Assembly: GCA_028277185.1 (NCBI GenBank)
Contig: JANQGQ010000002.1
Coordinates: 1-64,000 of the forward strand
Reading direction: 5' to 3'
Source of the DNA: Woeseiaceae bacterium
GTDB taxonomy: Bacteria; Pseudomonadota; Gammaproteobacteria; Steroidobacterales; Woeseiaceae
DNA length: 64,000 bases
In this document: piece after piece, positions 7,867-17,295 of the stretch
How the letters are laid out: each line of letters starts with the position of its first letter
How positions within the stretch are numbered: the stretch's first letter is position 1
Translations under genes and position numbers: made by a program
Notes under the pieces: generated by a model
What the model was told of the DNA's origin: nothing
Databases searched by the model: none
What the model saw: only the letters and a program-made list of their open reading frames with translations

Positions 7867-9975
7867 CTAGCCGCTCTTCGATCGAAACAACCGATAGGCC
7901 GCTTGCCGAAGGCGTGGTCTGATCACGTGCCGGGTAACGAGGACCACCCCTTCCGGCGCTATCCTGGGCTTGTAGAACTCTCGTTTTCCGGATCCCGCAA
8001 GCAAGTCGAACTCGGTAACCCGACGCCGAATCGCGTCCTCGATTGCGTAACCAAGATGTAGCGTACCCAAAGAAATTTTACCAGAATGAAAAGATTGATC
8101 GAAACCCATCTGCAGGTTGTACTCGCGTCCTCCCGCAACGACGTTGTAGAGCACCGACAGAACCCGTCCGTCCAGCAGCAACTCGCTTGCGTGAATGTTA
8201 CCAAGAGGAAGGAGTTGCCGGCACAGGTCGAGATGGAACTCGAGCCGACTCCCCTCGAAGGCCGGCGCGCCCCAGCGGTGGACGTGGAAGCGATTCAGAA
8301 CCCCGAAGAACTCGGCAATCCGCTCCGGACCTGCTTTCCTGATCTGCACGTGCCCGAGCCGCTCCAGGTACTTGCGTCGCCCGTGCAGCCGGCGCCGGGT
8401 GTTGCCGCCGAGCGTAGCGAGATAGTCCTCGTAGGATTCCGGTAGTGCGATGAACCGCGCTACGTCTTCCTCGGCGCGCGACAGACTTCGCACCAGACAG
8501 CGGTCCGAGAGTCGCTCGCACAGCGCCGCGGCAGATCGCGACGCTGCCGGGCTGTCCTTGAACACGAACTCATGGCAGTCCCCGATGTCCAGCAGCCACC
8601 TGGCAAGCGCCGGCGCCGCGGGCGCTACCCACGCCGGGTCTATCAGCGGCTCGAGGTATTCGGACCGCATCGTGCGATTGCTTCTCCACAGACCGCCGAT
8701 CAACTCGATCCTGCGCGTGCGCAGCCCTTTGGTAGACAGGACGCGGCTGCAAAACGGCGCCAATGCGACCAGTTGCCCTTCCTTGTTGCGCAGCGAGACG
8801 ATGTGCGGAGTGAGGGCGGCTTCCTCACGGAAGTGCCGCAACCAGGTCCTTTGCCAGCGCCAGGACATGAACAGAGGATCTGCCGCGCAACGGCGCATCA
8901 GGTCATCCCAGTCCTGCTGCAGACCGTCGAGTTCGGCATCATCCGCAACCGACACCGAGAAATCGGACCAGTAGCGCCGCGAATTTCGCAGCACCTCCGG
9001 ATCCGAGTCGCCTCCCATCAGGAACCATTCCTTCGTGCCCGCGCCCGTGAACCCGTCCCGGTCCTGCGTGAAGAACGCGACGCTCGGCCCTCGCGTCCGC
9101 AGAAAGCCGCGGCGCATGAGTTCGTCCGGGAAAGCGCCGTCCGAGACAAAACAGTCGACCCGGACGTCGTTGCTCGAATAGTCGATGGCGACGTCAACCG
9201 CATGGCTGATGACGGCTTTGTCGTTGAGCGGACCAACGTAGTCGACGAGTTCGACGGAATCCGCGTAGCGCTTCACTACCAGCAGGTAACGCAGCTTTCC
9301 CGACTCGGAACCGGAAATGAACACGTAGCCCCCGTGAGGCATGTCCCCGTACCGCCACTCGAGGTAGCTTCCATCCCGAACGACGCAGCATGGGTAGCTG
9401 CCTTCTATCTCCGACCACAACCCATCCAGCATGGAGGTCGGGGGCAGACTCGTCCGGGCCTCCGCCGTAAGCTCCGGACGATCCCGGGCATCGCGATGGG
9501 TCTTGCGGTCGATCAGGCGCTGGACGCCGGCTATCAGCCGGCGGGTCGGGGAGTCGCCTCGTACGAACTTTACGTAATGCCGGGGACCCTGGCTCCGCCG
9601 CCAGCCGGTTCTGGACAGAACCGCCTGGCCGACGTTGCTGATTCCAAGAGCCATTACGAGCGGCCACTGCCCACGCAAAGCCTGCTTGAGCGCTTTGCCC
9701 AGTCCGGCACGCCGCATGTCGGACGCCACCAGAAAATCACACGACCATGCAGCCCGACAACGCGAGCTTCCGTTCCAGACGACAACCGGCATGATGCCGT
9801 TGAACGCAAGAGCGCGCCTTCCATCTTTGACCATCACCGGCGCGTGACGCTGGTCGCGTCCGAACTGCCAATCGATCGTGTAACGCTTGAACCAGCTGTT
9901 CTGAAAAAGCTCCAGCACAGCGTCCTGGTCCGATTTGCTATACGGCTCCGGCTGCAGGCTCGTCCGTTGAGTCAC
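7867..9975 (-). CDS. double acyltransferase: N-terminal GNAT plus C-terminal FemAB/CelD-like GNAT
   Basis: About 702 residues. The N-terminal ~300 contain a GNAT-type region (SCDFLVASDMRRAGLGKALKQ, like the R/Q-x-x-G-x-G/A acetyl-CoA loop). The C-terminal half (about 340-700) resembles the Acetyltransf_6/CelD/FemAB group, with NTRRRLHGRRKYLERLG, a conserved HRWG segment and a final SGKREFYKP. FemAB-like proteins are common in XrtA loci, but this two-domain fusion is not the form I know from them. A longer frame begins with TTG at 10011; I chose GTG at 9975 because GAAGGAAG lies just upstream. It probably transfers an acyl or aminoacyl group to the glycan or a matrix protein; substrate unknown. 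Confidence 0.65.
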   Translation of the reverse strand: MTQRTSLQPEPYSKSDQDAVLELFQNSWFKRYTIDWQFGRDQRHAPVMVKDGRRALAFNGIMPVVVWNGSSRCRAAWSCDFLVASDMRRAGLGKALKQALRGQWPLVMALGISNVGQAVLSRTGWRRSQGPRHYVKFVRGDSPTRRLIAGVQRLIDRKTHRDARDRPELTAEARTSLPPTSMLDGLWSEIEGSYPCCVVRDGSYLEWRYGDMPHGGYVFISGSESGKLRYLLVVKRYADSVELVDYVGPLNDKAVISHAVDVAIDYSSNDVRVDCFVSDGAFPDELMRRGFLRTRGPSVAFFTQDRDGFTGAGTKEWFLMGGDSDPEVLRNSRRYWSDFSVSVADDAELDGLQQDWDDLMRRCAADPLFMSWRWQRTWLRHFREEAALTPHIVSLRNKEGQLVALAPFCSRVLSTKGLRTRRIELIGGLWRSNRTMRSEYLEPLIDPAWVAPAAPALARWLLDIGDCHEFVFKDSPAASRSAAALCERLSDRCLVRSLSRAEEDVARFIALPESYEDYLATLGGNTRRRLHGRRKYLERLGHVQIRKAGPERIAEFFGVLNRFHVHRWGAPAFEGSRLEFHLDLCRQLLPLGNIHASELLLDGRVLSVLYNVVAGGREYNLQMGFDQSFHSGKISLGTLHLGYAIEDAIRRRVTEFDLLAGSGKREFYKPRIAPEGVVLVTRHVIRPRLRQAAYRLFRSKSG

Positions 9976-10167
9976 CCGTCTTCCTTCAGCCGCCTGTCCA
10001 CCAGGACGCAACGGCGGTAAACGTTTATACTTCCGCCCAATTCATGCCCGACTAAACTCGCCAGAGACCCCAACATCCGTAAGAGAGCCCTAAAAGCCGC
10101 GCTTCTCGCAATTCCCGGCTTTCAGCCGATTTGCCGATGGCTTACGAGGAGGCATGTTCGTGCATTC

Positions 10168-11130
10168 ATGTATCATCGCTTTTGCGACCACGAATCGCAA
10201 ACACCCTCGGCGGTGAGCGCCGGCGCCCTTGCGAGGCAGATCGAGTACGCAAAACGCCATCACCCGATCATCGATTGTAACCAACAATTCGACGATGAAG
10301 ATGACACACCCGGCTGCGCGGTAGTCTTCACGGTCGACGATGGCTACAGAGATTTCTTCACGACCGCTTTCCCGGTTTTCCGTAGCGCCGACGTGCCCGT
10401 CACGGTGTTCGTTGCTGCGGGTTTTGTCGATGGCGCCTATTGGTTCTGGTGGGACCGGCTGCGTTACCTGACGGAGAACCGGGAGAACCGTCGGGGAACT
10501 CTGTCACTGCCCAACGCCGACCCGGCAATCGACGTCGACCTGACGAAGGACGACACGGAAGTATGGGATGCCGTGTCGGATTTTCTCGTTGCACTTCCAC
10601 CCGCGGATATCGAGGCCGCTCTCGACGACATCTCGATCCAACTCGGACTTCCGGTGCCAAAGGACCCGCCGGCGGCCTATCGTCCTTTCAGCTGGGACGA
10701 AGCGCGAGCCATGCAGGAAGCCGGCATCTCCTTCGGTGCACATACGGTCGGTCACCCGGTTTTGGCAAAACTACCGGCGGCCGAGGTCGAAGAGGAGATC
10801 GCCGGGTCAAAAGCGGCCCTGAACCGGGAGATAGGCTCGACAAGTCATGTGTTTTGCTTTCCGCACGGCCAACCGACCGATTACTCACCCACGGTCGAAC
10901 GAATCGTAGAGGCTTGCGGCTTCTCCGGATGCTACGCTGCCCATCCAAAGCTCCATGATCGCGACAGATACTCTTCGCCCCGCTACGGGGTATCCGACGA
11001 TATCGTCGACTTCAGGTGGAAGCTCTGCGGCGCCGAGCGACTGTATGCCAGGCTCTCTTCGTCTTTACGAGGGAAGCCCGCTGCGCCGTCACACGGCGCC
11101 GCTCCCTTAGGCGACTTGCCGGGGAACTGA
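10168..11130 (+). CDS. polysaccharide deacetylase (NodB/CE4-type)
   Basis: 320 residues. VVFTVDDGYRDFF holds the D-D pair and SFGAHTVGHPVL the metal-binding His pair of CE4 deacetylases; FCFPHG follows near the C-terminus. It would remove N-acetyl groups from the EPS or from a lipid-linked precursor. The coding frame is readable a few codons upstream (RRHVRAF before MYHRF), but that stretch has no ATG, GTG or TTG. The ATG at 10168 is therefore used, although the AGGAGG at 10147-10152 is 15 bases away, a long spacing. The stop overlaps the next GT2 start by one base (TGATG). Confidence 0.8.
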   Translation: MYHRFCDHESQTPSAVSAGALARQIEYAKRHHPIIDCNQQFDDEDDTPGCAVVFTVDDGYRDFFTTAFPVFRSADVPVTVFVAAGFVDGAYWFWWDRLRYLTENRENRRGTLSLPNADPAIDVDLTKDDTEVWDAVSDFLVALPPADIEAALDDISIQLGLPVPKDPPAAYRPFSWDEARAMQEAGISFGAHTVGHPVLAKLPAAEVEEEIAGSKAALNREIGSTSHVFCFPHGQPTDYSPTVERIVEACGFSGCYAAHPKLHDRDRYSSPRYGVSDDIVDFRWKLCGAERLYARLSSSLRGKPAAPSHGAAPLGDLPGN

Positions 11131-12035
11131 TGGCAGCCGGGGTCAGCGTCGTGATCGCCGTCTACAACGGCGAACGATTCATCGAACGAGCCGTACGTTC
11201 CGCTCTGGAGCAGACGTATGCAGACCTCGAAGTCATCATCGTAGACGACGGCTCCACGGATTCGACCATCGAAGTCATCTCCAGCCGTATCGACGACCGG
11301 CGAATCAGACTGCATCGGCAGGAAAACCGGGGCCAAGCCGCCGCCAAGAACGCCGGTGCAAACCTCGCAACCCGCGATTTCATTGCCTTCCTCGATGCCG
11401 ACGATACCTGGGAGCCGGACAAGCTTGCGGCCCAGATGACGCACTTCGACGACAGCGCCGTCGGCGTGGTCTATTCGAACCGTCTCTACGTCGACGAAGA
11501 CGACAGACCGATCGATCCGCAGCCCGGATTCGTCGAGAGACCCAGCGGTATCATCACCGAGCAGCTGTTCGTGCAGAACTTCATACCGTTCGCTTCCACC
11601 GTCGTGCGCCGCGAAGTTTTCCATGAAGAACAAGGTTTCGACGAAAGCCTGAGTATGGGGATCGACTGGGATCTCTGGCTGCGGATATCCGTGCGGTGGA
11701 AGTTCCGCTACATAGACCGAAAACTGCTCAACTACCGTGTATGGGGCGGGCAGATGTCGAAGAACGTGGCCGGCCGCTACGACGGCGCGTTCCGGATAAT
11801 GGACAAGTTCCTCGCGGCGCACGGAGACTCCGTTTCGGAGCGGGTACGCCGGACGGCCTACGCGGACACGTATGCCCGGCGGGGCCTCTCGAGGGCGACG
11901 CTGATGCAGGACGGGATCGGGGGCTTCCGGGACTGCATAAAGGCACTCGGGTACCGGCTTACGTACGCCTACGCATGGAAAGCGCTGCTGAAAATTCCGC
12001 TCCGACGCCTGCGGGGCGCCGTTTCTGCCTCATGA
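11130..12035 (+). CDS. GT2 family glycosyltransferase
   Basis: 301 residues starting MAAGVSVVIAVYNGERFIER, with VIIVDDGSTDST and the metal-binding FLDADD, and GIDWDLWLRIS as the acceptor-side motif. The frame is open further upstream to 11016, but the ATG at 11130 overlaps the deacetylase stop by one base and puts the GT-A fold at the true N-terminus. It forms a two-gene plus-strand operon with the deacetylase, between minus-strand genes on both sides. Confidence 0.82.
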   Translation: MAAGVSVVIAVYNGERFIERAVRSALEQTYADLEVIIVDDGSTDSTIEVISSRIDDRRIRLHRQENRGQAAAKNAGANLATRDFIAFLDADDTWEPDKLAAQMTHFDDSAVGVVYSNRLYVDEDDRPIDPQPGFVERPSGIITEQLFVQNFIPFASTVVRREVFHEEQGFDESLSMGIDWDLWLRISVRWKFRYIDRKLLNYRVWGGQMSKNVAGRYDGAFRIMDKFLAAHGDSVSERVRRTAYADTYARRGLSRATLMQDGIGGFRDCIKALGYRLTYAYAWKALLKIPLRRLRGAVSAS

Positions 12036-12092
12036 CCAGGCCGGTTGGCGTGCGATCGTCAACTCCGATCGCAAGCGGCAACCGGACTCGAT

Positions 12093-13139
12093 TCACATCG
12101 CGGCGAGGCCGTCAGGTGATTTAGGTGTTTTGCAGTCCGTGCAGAGAGGATATCCGCTGCTGCTGACGTTACCGTCCGAATCGACAATGTACAGATACTT
12201 GCCGTTGAAGTTGCTCATGCCGCCCTGGTTGAGCTCTATCGTAATCGAGTTATCCGACCACGATACGGGTATCTGAATTTCCTTCTCGGTCACGTCGTCC
12301 CAGTTCGCCGCGTTGCCGAGCTCCACTCTCGCCTGCGTAACGTCTACGTAGATCTCGCCAAACTCGAAACTGATCGGTGGAGGATTCGATCCGCCACGGT
12401 CAAAGCCTACGCGCGCGAGATTGAGCCCTCTGCCGGACGCGGCGGAGTTCTTCGCGAAGTTCGTAATATTGTGTTTGAGTTCGCCGTTGGTCCATGCCCG
12501 GATCAGATTCTCATCGGCATCCACGTACATCTCCAGCCGATTCCACTGGTTTGTCCGGCCTCCCCAGCCTTTCCAACTCGGACCGCCGCCATCGTAGGTC
12601 AGGTGCATCTGCGTCCACGAAATGCGCGTACCCTCTCCACTGCTCCTGTCCCATACGCGGAAGAACTTGCTTGAGTGGCCGCCGCCCGGAATGTCCCCGA
12701 GCGGTTTGAACCAAAAACTGACATAGAGCTGGCGCTGATCCGACGGCGCTCCACCCTCGCCGCCGGTTGCTCGCGGCCATTGCATATAGCCGTTACGCGA
12801 CGCCTCGTATTGCGCAGAAAGGCGCGAATGCCGGGTTCCGCTGCTGCTGTATTTGACGGAGTCCGGATCGTTGTATGTGTTGATCGAATAAGGATCCGAA
12901 CTGCCGGTGGGTATCGCCTGTCCTTCATTCAGGTCGGAGTAACTCGACTGATTGTCTACGGTGTCCCAGAGCCGCGGGGATGCCTGATCTTTGTTGCCGA
13001 AACCGGTACCGCCAATCGTTACACTCGATCCATGATTGATGTTACCGCTGATCGTGTTGATTCGGGGTTCCGCCACGGCCGCTTGCAGCGCCGTGAGAGT
13101 CGCCAGAATGCCGATAGCGAAAGCCGTCGTCGTCTTCAT
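12093..13139 (-). CDS. secreted protein with TIG-like and jelly-roll (lyase/LamG-like) domains
   Basis: 348 residues. A clear signal peptide (KTTTAFAIGILATLTALQAAVAE) is preceded by a GAGG ribosome site; a longer frame to 13295 lacks a signal peptide start and was not used. After the signal: a short IPT/TIG-like strand pair (ISGNINHGSSVTIGGTGFG), a jelly-roll region (about 90-290, LYVSFWFKPLGDIPG, KFFRVWD, WNRLEMYVDAD) like polysaccharide lyases or laminin-G/concanavalin folds, and a C-terminal TIG-like strand pair ending with two Cys (CTDC). I cannot assign catalytic residues. It may bind or cut the polymer made here. The gene is monocistronic and divergent from the GT4 at 13491. Confidence 0.6.
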   Translation of the reverse strand: MKTTTAFAIGILATLTALQAAVAEPRINTISGNINHGSSVTIGGTGFGNKDQASPRLWDTVDNQSSYSDLNEGQAIPTGSSDPYSINTYNDPDSVKYSSSGTRHSRLSAQYEASRNGYMQWPRATGGEGGAPSDQRQLYVSFWFKPLGDIPGGGHSSKFFRVWDRSSGEGTRISWTQMHLTYDGGGPSWKGWGGRTNQWNRLEMYVDADENLIRAWTNGELKHNITNFAKNSAASGRGLNLARVGFDRGGSNPPPISFEFGEIYVDVTQARVELGNAANWDDVTEKEIQIPVSWSDNSITIELNQGGMSNFNGKYLYIVDSDGNVSSSGYPLCTDCKTPKSPDGLAAM

Positions 13140-13490
13140 ATACCTATACCTCGTGCCCGCGAAGCTGCATGTACGACCGCGCCGGTATTTGTTTCGAAGT
13201 ACCGCCGGGGCGCCATACCGGCGGAAAGATACCGTATTTGCCATGTCGGTGGGCAGGCTTTTTGCCGGCGGAATTGAGACTGTGATCTTCGTCACATTTG
13301 CGACTCGCGACCGATCGCTGGCACGGCGAAAAATATTCCGTAAAATACGGTTGTTAAGCGATGTTTTTGCTGTATTTCTTCAGCCCGCGTGGCATCCCTT
13401 ACAACACCCTGCCGCAGTATTCGCTGTCGCCAAACAGAGACGGTAGACGAGAGTCCACTTCCATGCTGACGAGCGCCGCGCGCAAACACG
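13140..13490. other. 351-bp divergent intergenic region
   Basis: Between the secreted TIG/jelly-roll gene (minus) and a GT4 gene (plus). It includes an AT-rich stretch around 13325-13380 (AAAATATTCCGTAAAATACGG) that could hold promoters. I see no RNA gene, no clear sigma-54 site and no terminator. Confidence 0.4.
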
Positions 13491-14651
13491 ATGCCCGTAC
13501 ATAAAGTCCTGCACCTGATCGACAGCGGCGGTCTGTACGGCGCCGAACGAATGCTTCTGGGCCTCGTGCAGCAGCAGACAAAAATCGGCATGCAGCCGAT
13601 GATTCTGAGCGGTGGCGCACTCGGGCAATCGCAGAAGCCTATCGAAAAAGAGGCGGAACGCCTCGGAATTCCAGTCACTCCGTGGCGCTCGTCCATGACT
13701 TCGCAGTTCTCCGCGTTCCGCTCTCTGATCCGGTCTGTATCGCGCTCAGGATTCGAAGTCCTTCACTCGCATGGATACAAGTTCAATATCCTGTCGGCCA
13801 CGCTAAGGCGCTCCGCAATGCCGATAGCGACGGTCGCCACGCTGCACGGATACGTCGCGCAGAACCGGCTATCGAAAATCCGCGTCTACGAGACTTTGGA
13901 CAGGCTGCTGCTCAAGCGGCTGGACATGGTGGTAACGGTAAACCGGCAGCTCGGTGAAGTTATCGGGCGCTACGTCGAGTCGCCTGATCGCATCCAGCAC
14001 ATACCGAACTGTATCGGCACCGACGACTCCACCGCGAACCTGCATTCATCGACGCACAAGTCGATTCGGGAGTTCACAGAGCGTCATCGGTTCAACGTAT
14101 GTTTCGTCGGCCGCCTGTCGCCCGAGAAATGCGTTGAGCATTTGCTCGAAGCGTTTAAGACCGTTGTGGCGCGAAATCCCGGTGCCGGTCTCTGCATAGC
14201 AGGGGACGGCCGGCTGGCCGACCCGCTGCGCGCCCGCGCTTCCGAACTAGGGTTGGCCGACGAAGTACTGTTTTGCGGCTATGTGGAGCACATGCATTCC
14301 CTGTTGCCTCACTTCGACTGTATCGTCCTGCCTTCGAAGACCGAGGGGCTGCCTATCGTTCTTCTCGAAGCCATGCAGGCAGGCGTTCCGATCGTTGCGT
14401 CCGAGGTCGGCGGTATACCGGAGCTGCTCGACGGAGGCAAAGCCGGGTTGTTGTTCCCTCCGGGCGACGTCGATCGCCTTGCCGACTCAATAGCTTCGCT
14501 GGTCGACGACCAACAGACGGCCTCCAGACTTGCGGAAAACGCCAGACTTCGCTTTGACCGGCACTACTCGTCGGAATCGATGGCGGACGCCTACAACCGG
14601 GTCTATGAACGTGCCCGGCAACTCGCCGAAGGACACAACTCGGGACCATGA
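13491..14651 (+). CDS. GT4 family glycosyltransferase
   Basis: 386 residues, GT-B fold. The N-terminus KVLHLIDSGGLYGAERMLL is the acceptor-binding start, and the C-terminal donor domain carries KTEGLPIVLLEAMQAGVPIV with the E-x7-E motif. It resembles the stp2-type glycosyltransferases often found near exosortase A genes, but I cannot assign it to that subfamily by eye. It overlaps the following CapK-like gene by four bases (ATGA), so the two are probably made together. Confidence 0.82.
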   Translation: MPVHKVLHLIDSGGLYGAERMLLGLVQQQTKIGMQPMILSGGALGQSQKPIEKEAERLGIPVTPWRSSMTSQFSAFRSLIRSVSRSGFEVLHSHGYKFNILSATLRRSAMPIATVATLHGYVAQNRLSKIRVYETLDRLLLKRLDMVVTVNRQLGEVIGRYVESPDRIQHIPNCIGTDDSTANLHSSTHKSIREFTERHRFNVCFVGRLSPEKCVEHLLEAFKTVVARNPGAGLCIAGDGRLADPLRARASELGLADEVLFCGYVEHMHSLLPHFDCIVLPSKTEGLPIVLLEAMQAGVPIVASEVGGIPELLDGGKAGLLFPPGDVDRLADSIASLVDDQQTASRLAENARLRFDRHYSSESMADAYNRVYERARQLAEGHNSGP

Positions 14652-16042
14652 ACAAGCACCTGGAAAGGATCTACCACGGCTCTCCGAGCTTCGTCCAAAA
14701 CGCGCTCGTTTCCGCGTACGGTCTGAAGCTCTACCGCGAGCGATACGGGCGGATTTCAAAGGGGTTTCTCGACGAGCTGCTGCTTAGCCAAACCTACAGT
14801 CCCGACCAGATGCGTGACTACCAGAGTGAGCGTTTCGTCCGCCTTGCGCGACACGCTATCCGAACCGTTCCGTTTTACCAGGCCTGGTCTTCGGACTCGG
14901 GAGTCCGGCCGGACGATATCCGCAGCATTGACGATCTCGGACTGTTTCCGATAATGACCAAGGACATTTTGCGCAGCGATCCCGACCGCCTGCTCAGTTC
15001 CGAGGCGCCGGCAAAAAAGCATCTGATTTCGCTTCAGACGAGCGGTACTACGGGCACGCCGCTTACGATCTACTGCACAAAGCGCGATCGCACGCATCAC
15101 TACGCTTTCTTTTCCCGCTTGCGGGCCTGGTTTGGCCTACCGCCACGCAGCAAGCGCGCGACTTTTTTCGGCCGGATCATTCAATTGCCGGAACAGCATA
15201 GTCCCCCGTTTTGGCGGCATGACCTCGCCCAGCGAAACTTGCTCATGTCGTCTTACCATCTGTCCGAAGCAAATCTTGCTCACTACTACGAGAAGCTTGT
15301 CAGGTATAGACCTGAGGAAATTATCGGATACCCATCCAGCATCTACGCGATAGCACAACATATCCTGCAGAACCGCCTGCCCATGCTGAAGCCGCGCCTC
15401 ATAATCACAACCGCGGAAACGCTGCTGGACTACCAGCGTGAGGCGATAGAAACCGCATTCGAATCGACCATCGTCGACCAGTACGGCTGCGCGGAAATGG
15501 CGGTTTTTGCCTCAGAGTGCGAGCACGGCACAATGCATGTGCACCCCGAACACGGCATAGTCGAGACAGTCGACGAGGATGGCCGTAGTGTCGTCGGCAA
15601 ACCGGGAAGCGCGGTCGTCACCGGCTTGATCAACATGACAATGCCCCTGATTCGCTATGCGATCGGTGACCGCATAACGCTGGCCGGGCCGGATGCCCGC
15701 TGTGACTGCGGCCGTCCTTTCCAGATAATCAGCGAGATCGAAGGACGTATTGACGACGTACTCTACAAACGTGACGGGACGCCCATAGGCCGGCTCAGCC
15801 CGGTGTTCAAGGGCAACCCGAGCATCGTGGAAGCGAAAGTCATTCAGGAGACCAGCGGCGACCTCACGATCAAGCTGGTCACCACTCCGCTCTTCAGCGA
15901 CACGGATCGAAACTGGCTGACCGGCGAGATGCAAAGACGCGTAGGCACCGGTCTCGACGTCAACATTGAGCTGGTCGACAGCATTGCGCGACAGCCGAAC
16001 GGCAAATTCAAGGCAGTCGAGAGCCGCTACCGCCCGGGGTAG
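14648..16042 (+). CDS. CapK/PaaK-like adenylate-forming enzyme
   Basis: 464 residues. LQTSGTTGTPLTIY (about residue 126) is the ATP/AMP P-loop of phenylacetate-CoA-ligase-type enzymes; DQYGCAEMAVFASEC and PLIRYAIGD match later core motifs. Family members near capsule genes (CapK) activate an acid for attachment to the polysaccharide; the substrate is unknown. The start overlaps the previous GT4 stop (ATGA). A second gene of the same family lies at 18675-20033. Its stop is 18 bp from a convergent GT4 gene. Confidence 0.78.
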   Translation: MNKHLERIYHGSPSFVQNALVSAYGLKLYRERYGRISKGFLDELLLSQTYSPDQMRDYQSERFVRLARHAIRTVPFYQAWSSDSGVRPDDIRSIDDLGLFPIMTKDILRSDPDRLLSSEAPAKKHLISLQTSGTTGTPLTIYCTKRDRTHHYAFFSRLRAWFGLPPRSKRATFFGRIIQLPEQHSPPFWRHDLAQRNLLMSSYHLSEANLAHYYEKLVRYRPEEIIGYPSSIYAIAQHILQNRLPMLKPRLIITTAETLLDYQREAIETAFESTIVDQYGCAEMAVFASECEHGTMHVHPEHGIVETVDEDGRSVVGKPGSAVVTGLINMTMPLIRYAIGDRITLAGPDARCDCGRPFQIISEIEGRIDDVLYKRDGTPIGRLSPVFKGNPSIVEAKVIQETSGDLTIKLVTTPLFSDTDRNWLTGEMQRRVGTGLDVNIELVDSIARQPNGKFKAVESRYRPG

Positions 16043-16060
16043 CAGAAGCGCTCTGCCTAC

Positions 16061-17260
16061 CTACGCGCCCGGATCGTAGGTATCCAGCACGCCCTGCATA
16101 ACGCGCTCTTCGCGCGCCCAGTTGTATTTTTCGAGCACCGCCTTACGACCGTTCTCGCCAAGCCGCTGCCTGAGCGCCGGGTCACGCAACTCGAGAAGCT
16201 TCTCTGCGACGTCTCCGGCATCCTGATCCCGGCAGATCAGACCGCAATCGGTCTCCTCGACGATTCGACGAATCGGGATCGCCTCAGTCGTCAGGACCGG
16301 TAACCCGGCAAGCATATAGTCGAACAACTTGTTCGGAATAGTACTGTTCCAATGCCGGCAGACTCGATACGTCAGCGCGCCGACATTCGCCCCTTCCATC
16401 AGACGATCGACTTCGCTTTGCTCCAACCAACCATGCAGCGTAACGTAGGGCTCCAGCTTCCTCGTCCTGACCAGCTCGTTCAACTCGGCGCGAGTGTCAC
16501 CTTTACCGACTATGTCGAGTCTGATGTCCGCAGCTCCGTCGCTACGTTCGACGAACTCCGCAACGGCCCGCACCAGCAGATCGAGGCCGCGGATTCTCCC
16601 CATGAATCCGACGTATACGATTCTCAACCCTGCGCCTTCGTGTTCGATCGCGTGCGCCGTACTGTTGTCGGTAACGACTGGGGTATTGCTGACTATGGAG
16701 ACCTTGCCGGTATCCAGGCCCATGCGCTCAAGCCGATCGAAGGACTCCTCGATCATCACGAAAGTATGATCGACCCGCTTCACCGCCATGCGCTCGTACA
16801 CGGCAGCCAGGGAGGGGCTCTTGAGAAAACTCTCAACGAGTCCCTGCTTTGAGAACTCCCTTCTCGACGCATAGAGTTCGGGATAGCACTCGGCCATATC
16901 GAAGACGACTTTGGCGTTGCGCCGTCTTGCGCCGACCAGCAGGCCCGTCAGAACCAGCGGCAGATCCCTGACGATGATGACGGTCCGACCCGTTTTCGGC
17001 GTCGCCCTGGCAAGCTCGCGAATCCAGAAAGGATTGAACCAGAACGCGAAGTTGACCAGGCTCCTCAAGAACGACCATTTCCCGCTCGTCCTCGGCAATC
17101 GCCGGATATCGATATTGCCTATCGTTTCCGATCGCTTAAGCTGCTTCAGGTTCTGGCAAACGATCGTAACCCGGTGGCCCATCCCGGCGAGACTCTTCGC
17201 TATCTTCTCTACCCGGATGTCCCACGGATAGTCTTCCTTGTACAAAATGATGACGTTCAT
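16061..17260 (-). CDS. GT4 family glycosyltransferase (WcaI/WbuB-like)
   Basis: 399 residues. Starts MNVIILYKEDYPWDIRVEKI, the usual N-terminal beta-strand and glycine-poor loop of this group; NKLFDYMLAGLPVLTTEAIP is the donor-binding segment. A longer frame up to 17410 would overlap the ligase gene and has no domain-like sequence, so the ATG at 17260 is preferred. First downstream partner of the O-antigen ligase-like gene, 35 bp away, probably co-transcribed. Confidence 0.8.
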   Translation of the reverse strand: MNVIILYKEDYPWDIRVEKIAKSLAGMGHRVTIVCQNLKQLKRSETIGNIDIRRLPRTSGKWSFLRSLVNFAFWFNPFWIRELARATPKTGRTVIIVRDLPLVLTGLLVGARRRNAKVVFDMAECYPELYASRREFSKQGLVESFLKSPSLAAVYERMAVKRVDHTFVMIEESFDRLERMGLDTGKVSIVSNTPVVTDNSTAHAIEHEGAGLRIVYVGFMGRIRGLDLLVRAVAEFVERSDGAADIRLDIVGKGDTRAELNELVRTRKLEPYVTLHGWLEQSEVDRLMEGANVGALTYRVCRHWNSTIPNKLFDYMLAGLPVLTTEAIPIRRIVEETDCGLICRDQDAGDVAEKLLELRDPALRQRLGENGRKAVLEKYNWAREERVMQGVLDTYDPGA

Positions 17261-17295
17261 TACACCCAGAGTACTCGCGATTGCGCGCCTGCGCG

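Noticed and set aside
9671-9690. ACGCAAAGC-like word resembling the c-di-GMP-I riboswitch core
   Set aside because: It lies inside the GNAT-FemAB coding sequence and lacks the GGCAAACC segment, GAAA-capped P2 and closing stem.
13319-13334. TGGCACGG near the start of a GT4 gene
   Set aside because: The -12 GC is absent at the required distance, so it is not a credible sigma-54 promoter.
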